Positions 17,641-26,642 of a stretch of DNA of 64,000 nucleotides are shown piece after piece. Both the position numbers and the translations under genes were made by a program. The notes beneath the pieces were generated by a model that was given only the letters and a program-made list of their open reading frames with translations, was not told the origin of the DNA and searched no databases. Within the stretch, counting starts at the first letter, position 1; every line of letters starts with the position of its first letter. Source of the DNA: an uncultured Desulfomicrobiaceae bacterium (GTDB taxonomy: Bacteria > Desulfobacterota > Desulfovibrionia > Desulfovibrionales > Desulfomicrobiaceae); assembly GCA_937989665.1 (NCBI GenBank), contig CALKRN010000014.1, positions 1-64,000 on the forward strand. Reading direction: 5' to 3'.

Positions 17641-18383
17641 GGCTTATGGTGCGCAACCTCGATGTCTTTTACGGCGCTATCCATGCCTTGCGCCGAGTGA
17701 CCCTCCATGTGGATGCCGGCGAGATTGTCGCCCTGGTGGGCGCCAACGGTGCGGGTAAGACAACGATGTTGGCCACCATCTCAGGGATACTTCGGCCACG
17801 GCAGGGGAGTGTGCGCCTTGGCGAACGGGAACTCACCCATCTGGCCCCCGAGGCGGTCGTGGCCGCGGGGCTCTCCCATGTGCCCGAGGGACGGCGGGTC
17901 TTTCGCCCCCTGTCCGTGGAGGATAATCTGCGCCTTGGGGCCTATCGTCGGAGGGCGCAGCGGCAGGCCATTGCTGAGGACCTTGAGCGCATTTATGCCA
18001 TGTTTCCGATTTTGCGTGAGCGCCGCCGCCAGCCAGCTGGGACCCTCTCGGGCGGGGAGCAGCAGATGCTGGCCATGGGCCGGGCGCTCATGGCCAGGCC
18101 GCGAGTCCTTTTACTCGATGAACCGAGCATGGGGTTAGCGCCTTTGGTGGTGCAAGAGATTTTGAACCATATCCAGAACTTGCGCCAAAAAGCTGGGCTG
18201 ACGGTGCTTGTTGTGGAGCAAAATGCGCGCGCGGCCCTTGCCATCGCGGATCGGGGCTATGTGCTCGAAAATGGCCGCATCGTCCTGCATGGTACGGCAG
18301 AAGAACTACTCAACAACCACGACGTGCAGCGCGCGTACTTAGGACGGGAACGGGAGGAGGCATGTACTGGCAGCGGGAGATAG
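17637..18383 (+). CDS. livF: branched-chain amino acid-type ABC ATPase LivF
   Basis: A 248-residue ATPase. Walker A is GANGAGKTT, the LivF-specific SHVPEGRRVFRPLSVEDNLRLGAY is present, the signature is LSGGEQQMLAMGRAL and Walker B is VLLLDEPSMGLAP. The start overlaps livG by ATGA, and the 3' end overlaps the paaK start by 22 bp. Confidence 0.94.
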   Translation: MRLMVRNLDVFYGAIHALRRVTLHVDAGEIVALVGANGAGKTTMLATISGILRPRQGSVRLGERELTHLAPEAVVAAGLSHVPEGRRVFRPLSVEDNLRLGAYRRRAQRQAIAEDLERIYAMFPILRERRRQPAGTLSGGEQQMLAMGRALMARPRVLLLDEPSMGLAPLVVQEILNHIQNLRQKAGLTVLVVEQNARAALAIADRGYVLENGRIVLHGTAEELLNNHDVQRAYLGREREEACTGSGR

Positions 18384-19645
18384 AGTGCATGGACCGCGAG
18401 ACCCTGGAGCTCCTGCAATTGGAGCGGCTCCAGGCCACCCTCAATCGGGTGGTGCGCAATGTACCTTTGTACCGCCAGCGGTTTCGAGAACTTGGTATCG
18501 ATCCGTATGATATCCAACGTCTCGAGGATATACGCCATCTGCCCTTTACCACCAAGGACGACGTGCGCCAGAATTATCCTTATGGCATGTTTGCCGTGCC
18601 CTTGCGGGATGTCGTGCGTATGCATACTTCCTCAGGATTTACCGGTACGCCGACGGTGGTGGGGTACACTGCTGGTGATCTGCGGCGTTGGGCCGATTTA
18701 GCAGCACGAATGCTCACGGCAGCTGGGGTGACTCAGGACGACGTGGTCCAAATGGCCTGCCCGTACGACCTCATGAGCGGGGCCTTTGGCCTGCACTCTG
18801 GGGCGGAACGTATCGGCGCTTCAGTCATCCCGAGCGCCTTGGCGGACCCTCGGCGTCAGATCCGCATTATGCAGGATTACCGGACTACAGCTTTGGTGTG
18901 CACACCCAGCTATGCGCTCCATTTGGCGGATACCTTGGACGCGCTTGCGGCCAATAAGACATCTTTGAGTTTGCGCTTTGCCATTTTGGGCTCCGAACCG
19001 TGGACAGAGGCCATGCGCGAGGAAATTGAGGAGCGTCTCGGCGTTGCGGCCACGGATCACTACGGACTTAGCGAGATCACGGCCGTGGCGGGCGAGTGTT
19101 TGGAGCGCCGTGGGCTCCATCTACACGAGGATGCTGTCTTAGCGGAGATCATTGATCCCATCTCGGGTGCGCCGCTGCCTTTGGGCGAACGCGGGGAGTT
19201 GGTCCTTACCACCCTCACGAAGGAGGCCTTTCCCCTGGTCCGCTACCGCACCGGTGACCTCACGGCCATTGACCCCACGCCATGTCCCTGCGGCCGGACT
19301 TTTCGTCGCCTGGCCCGCATCCCAGGGCGTAGCGATGACATGATCATCGTCGGTGGGGTCAACGTCTTTCCAGCCCAGGTGGCAGCCATCTTGGCGGAGG
19401 CCGGATTGGGACAGGTGCGCCATCAGATCGTGCTGGAGCGAGAGGAGCATATGGACCAGGCCATTGTCCTCCTGGAGGCGCCGGAATCCTTTTGCACAGA
19501 TTCCATCAAAAAGTCCCAGCGCCTTATGGAGAACGTCCGTCTGCGGCTGCGCACCGAGCTCAGTGTCGCCTTTGCTGTGCGACTCGTGGAGCCCCGCAGT
19601 CTCCCCCCAGGGGCCCCCGTTGTGGATGATCGCCGCAGTCGCTAG
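18362..19645 (+). CDS. paaK: phenylacetate-CoA ligase
   Basis: A 427-residue adenylate-forming enzyme. Marks: HTSSGFTGTPTVVGYT (P-loop-like motif), YGLSEIT (the Y-G-x-S-E element), RYRTGDL, and the C-terminal NVRLRLRTELSV. PaaK activates phenylacetate or related aryl acids with ATP and CoA. GGGAGGAGG lies one base before the ATG, which sits inside livF. In Desulfovibrio-like genomes this enzyme is often found with indolepyruvate oxidoreductase genes for aromatic amino acid turnover; those are not here. Co-transcription with an uptake system suggests a transported precursor. Confidence 0.92.
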   Translation: MYWQREIECMDRETLELLQLERLQATLNRVVRNVPLYRQRFRELGIDPYDIQRLEDIRHLPFTTKDDVRQNYPYGMFAVPLRDVVRMHTSSGFTGTPTVVGYTAGDLRRWADLAARMLTAAGVTQDDVVQMACPYDLMSGAFGLHSGAERIGASVIPSALADPRRQIRIMQDYRTTALVCTPSYALHLADTLDALAANKTSLSLRFAILGSEPWTEAMREEIEERLGVAATDHYGLSEITAVAGECLERRGLHLHEDAVLAEIIDPISGAPLPLGERGELVLTTLTKEAFPLVRYRTGDLTAIDPTPCPCGRTFRRLARIPGRSDDMIIVGGVNVFPAQVAAILAEAGLGQVRHQIVLEREEHMDQAIVLLEAPESFCTDSIKKSQRLMENVRLRLRTELSVAFAVRLVEPRSLPPGAPVVDDRRSR

Positions 19646-19773
19646 CGGCATATTGGTGGCGCAGGCGCACTCACGCAGGATGTTGTCAGTGTCCCGTCAT
19701 GGATGATTGCCCTATCTGGCACCCTGTCCAGCCCGTTACCCGTCGTGCTCCGTAGGGAGGGCCGCTGCGGCCG

Positions 19774-20439
19774 CTAGTGGTCCTGGCGCTTGGCCGCGAG
19801 GCGCTCTTTGAGCCAGGTGTACCAGGCGTCCATTCCCTGACCGGTGAGGGCAGCGACAGGAAAGATGGCCAGGTCCGGGTTCACGGCACGGGCAAAGGTA
19901 CTCGCACGCTCAGGGTCAAAGGGGACGTAGGGGAGGAGGTCGATTTTACTCAGCAGCATGACCTGGGATTGGCTGAAAATGAAGGGATACTTCTCGGGTT
20001 TGTCGTCACCTTCCGTGACGCTGAGGATGGTGATTTTGGCGTCTTCGCCGAGGTCAAACTCGGCCGGGCACACGAGGTTGCCTACGTTTTCAATGACAAG
20101 CACATCGAGGTCCTCGAGGCCCAATTGATCGCAGGCCTGAGCCACCATGGCGCTATCCAGGTGGCAGCCACCATAGGTGTTGATCTGGACTGCCCGGGCC
20201 CCAGTGGCAGCCACTCGGCGGGCATCGTTTTCTGTTTGGCAATCCCCCTCGATTACCCCAAAGCGCAGCATGCCGCGGAGATCCGTCAGGGTCCGTTCCA
20301 GAAGCGTGGTCTTGCCCGATCCTGGCGAGCTTAAGAGGTTGAGTACCAAGAGGCCATGGGCGGCAAAGCGGCGGCGCAGCTGGGCGGCACCGGTGTCGTT
20401 GCTCTCCAGGATGGGACGAGCCACTTCTACTTGCATCAT
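19774..20439 (-). CDS. hypB: hydrogenase nickel incorporation GTPase HypB
   Basis: A 221-residue SIMIBI GTPase. The P-loop is SSPGSGKTTLLERT near residue 37, the metal-site region has INTYGGCHLD, and ENVGNLVCPAEFDLGE and SKIDLLPYV (G4) follow. It has no N-terminal His-rich nickel-storage tail, only a short lead-in. HypB uses GTP to load nickel into NiFe-hydrogenase precursors together with HypA. hypA is 21 bp upstream in the same operon. The hydrogenase itself is not in the window. Confidence 0.95.
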   Translation of the reverse strand: MMQVEVARPILESNDTGAAQLRRRFAAHGLLVLNLLSSPGSGKTTLLERTLTDLRGMLRFGVIEGDCQTENDARRVAATGARAVQINTYGGCHLDSAMVAQACDQLGLEDLDVLVIENVGNLVCPAEFDLGEDAKITILSVTEGDDKPEKYPFIFSQSQVMLLSKIDLLPYVPFDPERASTFARAVNPDLAIFPVAALTGQGMDAWYTWLKERLAAKRQDH

Positions 20440-20460
20440 TCTTCTCCTTGGGGTGAAGGG

Positions 20461-20814
20461 TTATTCGGCTTCAATACTGTCAATGAGGAGCTCACGGCCA
20501 GTAAGGACCGTATGCCCAAGCTCGGCGCCGCACGCCGGGCAGGGCATAAGAAAGCGGTCCTCATCCTTGGGGGAGAATTCTTGGCCGCAGCTGCGGCAGC
20601 GTACCGAGAGGGGGACGAGTTCGGTCTCCAGGAGGGCACCGGCGAGGTCCGTGCCTGCGGTGAGGACCTCAAAGGCCGTCTCAAGGGCCTCAGGCACGAC
20701 TGCCGTCAGGGCGCCATGTTTGACCCGCACCCGCAGCAGCCGGCAGAGTCCGTGTTTGGCGAGCTCCTCGCGGACAATGGCAAGGATGCCCTCCACAAGG
20801 GAAAGTTCATGCAT
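20461..20814 (-). CDS. hypA: hydrogenase nickel metallochaperone HypA
   Basis: A 117-residue protein starting MHELSLVEGIL; the MHE N-terminus provides the nickel site, so the start at 20814 is favoured over 20892. The zinc site is two CxxC pairs, CRSC and CPAC, in the C-terminal half. It delivers Ni(II) to the hydrogenase large subunit with HypB. Its 5' end overlaps the preceding small gene by 8 bp. Confidence 0.95.
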   Translation of the reverse strand: MHELSLVEGILAIVREELAKHGLCRLLRVRVKHGALTAVVPEALETAFEVLTAGTDLAGALLETELVPLSVRCRSCGQEFSPKDEDRFLMPCPACGAELGHTVLTGRELLIDSIEAE

Positions 20815-21151
20815 AGGGTCCTCCCACTTCGCTGCGGTAGGCGGTATCCAAGGCGTGATCCAGATGAATGGGCACGGCACGAAGGGTGCCATGCTCCAAA
20901 AAATATCGCGTCATCCGCCATTCGTCATGGTCAATAACGTCCACCACACCTCTTCCAGCAGGACCGAGGACGGTGCGGATGGCATCAAGGTCGGCCTCCG
21001 CATCTCGCCATTGTCCTTCATAAACAAAATCAAGGCTTCCATCGGCTTGTCGGCTCACGGTATAGGCACAGAGACAGGTGGTGAGGGCCTCTGCCAGTGT
21101 ATCGGGGAGGGGGGCGGCAATGTGCCCATAGACACGAAACGGGGTACGCAT
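20807..21151 (-). CDS. uncharacterised 114-residue protein upstream of hypA
   Basis: I do not recognise a family. The protein (MRTPFRVYGHIAAPLP...) is soluble, acidic and lacks metal-binding cysteine clusters. A strong AGGAGG precedes the ATG, just beyond the stop of the LysM gene, and its 3' end overlaps hypA by 8 bp. The overlap suggests coupled expression with hydrogenase maturation, but the sequence gives no direct function. Confidence 0.7.
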   Translation of the reverse strand: MRTPFRVYGHIAAPLPDTLAEALTTCLCAYTVSRQADGSLDFVYEGQWRDAEADLDAIRTVLGPAGRGVVDVIDHDEWRMTRYFLEHGTLRAVPIHLDHALDTAYRSEVGGPYA

Positions 21152-21158
21152 ACTCCTC

Positions 21159-22826
21159 CTAACGGCTCATGCGGGCGCAGCGGTAGCCTTCTCGGGCCAA
21201 CAAGGCCGCCACGGCGGGGGAGGTTTCTTCGAGAAGAGCGATGGGTGGCGTGCCAGTGATCACCCAGGCTGGGACTTGGAGGGTCAAGGCACGATCATGG
21301 CCGCGAATCCAGGAGAGGGTGAGGTGCCGGGACACCAAATGTCCTTCGTGGCGGAGTGTGGCGAGGATCTGTCCTGCCGAGGTGAGGGGACGGATGGTCG
21401 GGAACTGTTCGTCGAGCTGGGCATGGAGCCAGGCCGTACCTGCCTCGGGGAGGTAGATGGCTTGGGCTGGGAAGGAAGGGAACGGCGTCACGGCGCCGCT
21501 GCTGTCCGTTTCCACCATGGTGATGTCCACGTCGGCGAGGGCCTCGCGCACGCCCTGGGGGAGTGGTGGTTCCTGGGCCCCTCGTGGCCAAAAGGCCACG
21601 GTCCGTCCTCCATCTTGGGGCAGCACAAGGAGTAAGGGGGCCTTGAGGGTGACATTGAGCCTCTGCCGGGGGAGGACCAAGGGACGATCTGGAGACCAAA
21701 GACGCAGCCGCTGCGGCAGTGCCGCGGCAATGGCCTGGAAGAGGGGGCGTATGGCCCAGTCGGCGGGCACGATGATGGAGAGGAGTCCAGCGCTGCGGGC
21801 TTTTTCGATCCAAGCCGCTGGCTTGGGGGCATCGAGTAAAAGGAGCCGTTCCCCCCAGGGGGTGAGAAAGAGAGGCGTTTCCTTGAGGTCTACGGCAAAC
21901 CAGGAGCCATCGTCCAAAGGGAATAACCCGTGGTCACCTGGGACAGCTGTCCAGCCCAAGGCCTGAAGCGCCTGGCGGGCATGGTGCCGCCCCTCTACCA
22001 GGAGATTTTTAAGTGATGGCTGGGGTGAAAGGGCTGGTGGTTGGGAGGGCGCTGGGGCGGTGGGAGGATTGGTTCCTTCGGTCATTACGGCAAGGCCCTG
22101 GCCTGGGGCCCCGACGGTACCCTCCCCAGGAGCGCCGGCAGGGCCAGTCCCTCCAGGCAGGACAATGCCCGCAGTATCTCTCGTCCCATTGTCCGAGAAA
22201 GCGGCTCTTCCTGCGGGGCCGTCCATCCCTTCCATTGGCTTTGAGGTGGAGGTGGCAAGAATGGCCTGTTGCCCAGGGTCTGGCAGTTCGAGGCGATCTC
22301 CAGGACGCAGGGTATCGAGATTGGTGATGTGCGGGTTGCGTTGGCGGATAATGGGCAAGTAGTGGCTATAAATCTCGGCCCGGGAAGCCCCGGTCTCGCG
22401 GGTGAGGATTTGGAGGATCGTCTCGCCTGGGCGCACTATGTATGTCTTTGTCGCCCCCCCAGCCTCTTGAGCGAGCTTAGGAGGAGGAGACGATATTGGG
22501 GAGTGTTCTGGAAGAAGGGGGAGATACAGCACTTGCCCGGCGCGCAGGTGGTTGAAGTCCTCAATATGAGGATTCATGGACCGCACTTGGGGGATAATGC
22601 GAGGGAAGTCCTCCCGAGGTATGCCAGCATCTTCCAGGATTTTATACAACCATTCCCCTTCGCGCACGACATGCTTTTTGCGGTCATCAGGTGGTCGAGA
22701 GGTCGTGGTCTTGCGAAAAAAAAGGCGGACATTCTCCCCCCCCCACGAAAGAGGCGGACAGGCCATGCCCTCAGTAAGCATGATGGTGAGCACGATGAGG
22801 AACAATCCGCGACCGATAGCGCGCAA
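21159..22826 (-). CDS. exported protein with two LysM domains
   Basis: About 555 residues. The proposed start is TTG at 22826: AAGGAGGT sits 4 bp upstream and it directly gives a signal peptide (RAIGRGLFLIVLTIMLTEG...). The ATG at 22925 would add 33 residues reading through intergenic sequence. Two LysM repeats follow (KHVVREGEWLYKILEDAG and TYIVRPGETILQILTRETG), each ending in an NPHI...LRAGQ/LRPGD...LxLP pattern. Then comes a Pro/Gly-rich linker and a roughly 280-residue C-terminal domain I do not recognise. LysM repeats bind peptidoglycan, so it likely sits in the periplasm. Confidence 0.8.
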   Translation of the reverse strand: MRAIGRGLFLIVLTIMLTEGMACPPLSWGGENVRLFFRKTTTSRPPDDRKKHVVREGEWLYKILEDAGIPREDFPRIIPQVRSMNPHIEDFNHLRAGQVLYLPLLPEHSPISSPPPKLAQEAGGATKTYIVRPGETILQILTRETGASRAEIYSHYLPIIRQRNPHITNLDTLRPGDRLELPDPGQQAILATSTSKPMEGMDGPAGRAAFSDNGTRDTAGIVLPGGTGPAGAPGEGTVGAPGQGLAVMTEGTNPPTAPAPSQPPALSPQPSLKNLLVEGRHHARQALQALGWTAVPGDHGLFPLDDGSWFAVDLKETPLFLTPWGERLLLLDAPKPAAWIEKARSAGLLSIIVPADWAIRPLFQAIAAALPQRLRLWSPDRPLVLPRQRLNVTLKAPLLLVLPQDGGRTVAFWPRGAQEPPLPQGVREALADVDITMVETDSSGAVTPFPSFPAQAIYLPEAGTAWLHAQLDEQFPTIRPLTSAGQILATLRHEGHLVSRHLTLSWIRGHDRALTLQVPAWVITGTPPIALLEETSPAVAALLAREGYRCARMSR

Positions 22827-23036
22827 GGGCACCTCCTTGCTCAGGTCATAGGCAAGAAGCCTGGTCTTGTCATCATGGTTGCCGGCAGTGTTTTTGCTGG
22901 GGGCACCGGGAGAACGCCTGGCCAAAAAGGCGGAGCAGGGGGAGTGCCGGTGGACCTAGGGTCCCCGGTAAAGCTCGGGGGACCTGGACGGCTATGGTAC
23001 TTTCGTGGCCTGTTCGAGACCTTTTGTAATGGGAAA

Positions 23037-23067
23037 GAAAAAGCCCGGATGGTCCGGGCGAAGTCTG
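23037..23067 (-). terminator. second copy of a duplicated intrinsic terminator
   Basis: Minus strand GCCCGGACCATCCGGGC stem-loop (23043-23059) followed by a T-rich run. It repeats the unit at 23112-23143 almost base for base. Confidence 0.85.
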
Positions 23068-23111
23068 TCTGAATATTTAATAAAAACAATAAACTTTAAT
23101 TGTTATTGAAA

Positions 23112-23143
23112 GAAAAAAGCCCGGATGGTCCGGGCGAAGTCTG
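23112..23143 (-). terminator. intrinsic terminator of the A-type Fe-S protein gene
   Basis: Stem-loop 23119-23135 with a 6-T run on the minus strand, 18 bp past the stop at 23161. With its copy 76 bp further on it gives double termination. Confidence 0.9.
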
Positions 23144-23160
23144 GAAGAAGGAAGGAGACG

Positions 23161-23466
23161 TTAGCCGCACGCGGTGCAGGAACCACAGCCCGAGCTGCTT
23201 GTTGTAAGGCGGGATTGCAGCTTGAAGCCATAGTAGTGGTTGAATTCCACCCGGATAGGGGCTGCCTCCTGCAGTAAGCTGTTCTCCATAACAAAGGTAT
23301 AACCTTCGACATGAAGGACGCTATCGCTGTCCTTTTGCTCGTCAACAGAAAGAACAAGACGTGGCCCTCCGCAGCCCACAGTAAGCGAGATACGCAGCGA
23401 TGGTACTTCTTTTCCTGCAAAGTGTTGGTCAAGTTGTTCTTTGGCGGCTTTGCTTAGTTCAAGCAT
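23161..23466 (-). CDS. IscA/HesB-family (A-type) Fe-S protein
   Basis: A 101-residue protein starting MLELSKAAKEQLDQHF, with AAGGAG upstream of 23466. It keeps the family core RISLTVGCGGPRLVL and ends in GCGSCTACG, where the canonical CGC pair is CGSCTAC. This variant is common in small HesB-like proteins of sulfate reducers. A-type proteins bind and hand over Fe-S clusters or iron. It stands alone with two terminators, 66 bp downstream of htpG. Confidence 0.85.
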   Translation of the reverse strand: MLELSKAAKEQLDQHFAGKEVPSLRISLTVGCGGPRLVLSVDEQKDSDSVLHVEGYTFVMENSLLQEAAPIRVEFNHYYGFKLQSRLTTSSSGCGSCTACG

Positions 23467-23532
23467 GAAGTTCTCCTTGTATTTGGAGGGAGAGGGTTGA
23501 ACGCATTGCCCCATTGTCGGGGAGAGTGTTGA

Positions 23533-25404
23533 TCATTGGGCTTCGCCATACCGACGGCTTGCTTCTTCCAAGAGGCTGTAGGTGCGCGCCACAAAGGCAT
23601 GGGGGTCGGTGAGGTAGCCATCCTGAAGCAGGGCAGCCTCGAAGACACTCTCCACAGCCAGAGAGAGGAACGGGTCTTCGGGGTGTTGGCTGGCGATGGT
23701 GTGGAGGCGCATCATGAGGGGGTGCTGGGGGTTAATTTCAAGAATTTTCTTGGGGACCGAGGTGTCTTTGGCCAGGATTTGCATGATGCGGTGCATCTGG
23801 GAGGTGGAGCCATCAGGGCTCACCAGGCAGGCAGGGCTGGTCGTGAGGCGCTTCGAAGCGCGGACATCCGTCACCCGCTCCCCAAGGATGCGGCGCATGG
23901 CGGCAAGCAGGGCATCGAGGTCCCCGGTTGCGGGAGAAGGGGTCTCGGAGGCTGGGGTGGCGTCCGGGAGGGTTTCGAGCTTGCTGAGGTCTGCGTTTTC
24001 TGCAGCCTCAAGGGGCAATTCCCGGTAGCGTCGCAAGGCCTCCATGACAAATTCGTCGATGGGTTCCAGCAGGTAGAGGACCTCAAGGCCTTTGCGCCGA
24101 AAGATCTCCACGTGCGGATTTTTTTCGATGGCGTCGCGGGAGGGGCCAGAGAGGTAGTAAATGGCCTTTTGGTCTTCCTTCTTCCGTTCGACGTATTGGG
24201 CGAGAGATACCAGCTCTTCCGGGCCAGCTGCAGAAGAATGAAAGCGCACCAGCTCAGCAAAGGCCTCATGGTTTGCAAAATCGGCATACCCCATCTTGAA
24301 GCGTCGACCATGGGCCTTCCAGAAAGTAGCATAGCGCGCGGGGTCCTCCGCTAGTTTCTTGAGCTCCGCGAGCACCTGTTTGGTGATGGTTTGGGCCATT
24401 TTGCGCACGACGAGGTTTTCCTGCAAAGTCTCGCGGGAGATATTGAGGGGCAGGTCTTCCGTATCGACGACGCCACGCACAAAGCCGAGATATTCAGGAA
24501 TGAGGTCTTTGTATTTGGATTGGATAAGGACCCGGCGCACGTAGAGGTCAAGGCCATGAACATCGCGTTCAATACCAAAGACGTCGATGGTGCGGGGCGG
24601 AACAAACAGTAGGGCAGCAAATTGGACCGGTGCATCGACACTCAGGTGGATGGTGTGGAGTGGTTCTTCGCTATCTAGAGTGAGGAATTTATAGAACTCA
24701 GCATACTGTTCTTTGCTGATGGAAAACTTTGGTTCGCGCCATAGGGCAGGAACAGTGTTGATTTTCTCTCCATCTACATACACAGGGAAGGAGATAAAGT
24801 TGGAATGTTTTTTGATTATGGCAGCCAAACGATCTTTAGAGGCGAATTCTTCTGCATCTTCTTTGAGATGGATACTAATACTTGTGCCACGAGGTAGATT
24901 TTCCTCAAGTTCACGGACTTGGTAGGTTTCTTGTCCTAGAGAACTCCATTCCACGGCCTTGGCTTCAGGCTGGAAGGAAGAGGAACGAACCGTCACTTCA
25001 TCGGCCACCATAAACACAGAGTAGAAGCCAACGCCAAAGCGGCCGATGAGGTTGGAGGCGTTCCCGCCACTTTCCTTGATTTTGGCCAAAAAGGCTGCGG
25101 TTCCTGAATGGGCGATGGTGCCGATATTGGTGATAATTTCTTGGAGGGTCATCCCAATGCCAGTGTCTGTGATGGTGATGCGGCGGTTCTTTGGGTCCGT
25201 CGTGATGCGGATAGCCAGTTCAGCTTCGGGGTCACGCAGCTCAGTGGAACGGGTTTGCTCGAAGCGGAGTTTGTCCAGGGCATCCGAGGCATTGGAGATG
25301 AGCTCTCGGAGGAAAATCTCGCGGCTTGTGTAGATGGAGTGGGTGATGATCTCAAGGAGCTGACGGATTTCGGTCTTGAATTCCATCTCTTGCATTTGGC
25401 TCAT
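23533..25404 (-). CDS. htpG: molecular chaperone HtpG (Hsp90)
   Basis: A 623-residue Hsp90. The GHKL ATPase domain has EIFLRELISNASDALDK (catalytic Glu, ATP-Mg Asn), DTGIGM and GRFGVGFYS. The middle domain carries GVVDTEDLPLNISRE, and the dimerisation domain ends the chain. It assists late folding and stress recovery in the cytoplasm. The start at 25404 has a GGAGG site. Bases about 24640-24960 are clearly richer in A/T than the rest of the gene. Confidence 0.96.
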   Translation of the reverse strand: MSQMQEMEFKTEIRQLLEIITHSIYTSREIFLRELISNASDALDKLRFEQTRSTELRDPEAELAIRITTDPKNRRITITDTGIGMTLQEIITNIGTIAHSGTAAFLAKIKESGGNASNLIGRFGVGFYSVFMVADEVTVRSSSFQPEAKAVEWSSLGQETYQVRELEENLPRGTSISIHLKEDAEEFASKDRLAAIIKKHSNFISFPVYVDGEKINTVPALWREPKFSISKEQYAEFYKFLTLDSEEPLHTIHLSVDAPVQFAALLFVPPRTIDVFGIERDVHGLDLYVRRVLIQSKYKDLIPEYLGFVRGVVDTEDLPLNISRETLQENLVVRKMAQTITKQVLAELKKLAEDPARYATFWKAHGRRFKMGYADFANHEAFAELVRFHSSAAGPEELVSLAQYVERKKEDQKAIYYLSGPSRDAIEKNPHVEIFRRKGLEVLYLLEPIDEFVMEALRRYRELPLEAAENADLSKLETLPDATPASETPSPATGDLDALLAAMRRILGERVTDVRASKRLTTSPACLVSPDGSTSQMHRIMQILAKDTSVPKKILEINPQHPLMMRLHTIASQHPEDPFLSLAVESVFEAALLQDGYLTDPHAFVARTYSLLEEASRRYGEAQ

Positions 25405-25487
25405 GGATATGGTCCTCCCGTAGCAGCAGTTGACGGGCTTTGGATAAGGGACGTTGTGGAGCTGTCAAGCAATCCTGGAGACATGCT

Positions 25488-26609
25488 ATGCTTGGGGAAC
25501 ACCGGTGGACCTTTGACCGGACGGTCCGCTTGGCATTGACTGCGGCCTTGGTGTGGGGTGGGGTGCGGCTTTTGGGGGTCCTCAGTGCGGCGGTGATCCC
25601 TTTTTTGGTGGGTCTTCTTTTGGCCTATCTGCTTGACCCCATCGTCGGTTGGGTGGAGGTGCGGGTGCGCTCTCGCGGGGGAGCCATCGCGCTCGTGCTC
25701 GGTGGGGCGCTGGGGCTGGTGATCCTCGGCGGGGCGATCCTCGGTCCGCTGCTTGGTAGGGAAGTGGCCCACATGGCACGCTTGACCCAAGAAGTCCTCT
25801 CCAACTCCCGTGTGGCGGCTGAGGCGGCACAGCGCTTACCCCCGGATGTGTGGGAGGCGGTGCGAAACCTTCTTGCCAGCCCAGAAGTCCAGGAGTTTTT
25901 ACGCAGCGACAGTTTTCTTTCCCTTCTCCAAGGGGCAGCGCGGCGTCTTGTCCCTGGCATTATGGGGGTGTTGAGTGGGGCTTATAGTATGGTCATGGGC
26001 ATGGCCGTGGTGTTGGTCATTGGGCTCTACACGGTGCTGCTCCTCTACGAATTCCGGACGTTGCGTGAGCGCTGGCACTCCTTGCTCCCGGCCTCGTGGC
26101 AGCAGCCAGTGCGCGCTTTTGTGGCGGACTTCGATCAGGCCATGAGCCGCTATTTTCGAGGCCAGGCCATGGTGGCGGCGGTGGTCGGGGGGCTCTTTGC
26201 CGTGGGGTTCACGCTTATCGGTTTGCCCCTCGCCGTGGTCCTCGGGGTCTTTTTGGGGGTCCTCAACATGGTGCCGTATCTCCAGATTGTGGGGTTTATC
26301 CCGGCCGTCCTTTTGGCCGGGGTGCATGCCTTGGAGACAGGGAGCTCTTTTGTTGTCGTCCTGGCCTTGGTGCTGGTGGTCTTTGTTGTGGTCCAGGCCA
26401 TCCAGGACCTCGTGCTCACCCCCCGGTTTCTTGGCCAGGCCATGGGCCTGTCACCGGCGTGGATGCTCCTTTCCATTTCGATCTGGGGCAGTTTGCTCGG
26501 ATTCCTTGGACTACTTCTGGCGCTACCCCTGACGTGTTTGCTTTTGGCCTATTGGCGGCGATTGATCCTTCACAGGGAGACCCTGGACAATCCCCCAGAG
26601 AGCCTTTAG
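25488..26609 (+). CDS. AI-2E family transporter (PF01594)
   Basis: A 373-residue membrane protein with about eight TM segments. The family pattern is clear: an N-terminal pair of helices with FLVGLLLAYLLDPIVGWVE, a soluble middle loop with LLQGAARRLVPGIMG, then FDQAMSRYFRGQAMVA and PYLQIVGFIPA. Despite the name, members move varied substrates, including sodium or protons; this one's substrate is unknown. The start at 25488 has GGAG 8 bp upstream, inside a longer frame from 25440. It lies 33 bp before panC and may share its transcript. Confidence 0.85.
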   Translation: MLGEHRWTFDRTVRLALTAALVWGGVRLLGVLSAAVIPFLVGLLLAYLLDPIVGWVEVRVRSRGGAIALVLGGALGLVILGGAILGPLLGREVAHMARLTQEVLSNSRVAAEAAQRLPPDVWEAVRNLLASPEVQEFLRSDSFLSLLQGAARRLVPGIMGVLSGAYSMVMGMAVVLVIGLYTVLLLYEFRTLRERWHSLLPASWQQPVRAFVADFDQAMSRYFRGQAMVAAVVGGLFAVGFTLIGLPLAVVLGVFLGVLNMVPYLQIVGFIPAVLLAGVHALETGSSFVVVLALVLVVFVVVQAIQDLVLTPRFLGQAMGLSPAWMLLSISIWGSLLGFLGLLLALPLTCLLLAYWRRLILHRETLDNPPESL

Positions 26610-26642
26610 GCAGCGCGGCGCAATTTTGCGGGAGGAATTGGT

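Larger units (their letters stand above)
22827..23160. other. intergenic region before the LysM gene
   Basis: No gene is recognisable. It holds two near-identical terminators for the Fe-S protein gene (23037-23067 and 23112-23143), separated by a 44-bp AT-rich spacer, and should contain the LysM-hypAB promoter. Confidence 0.5.
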
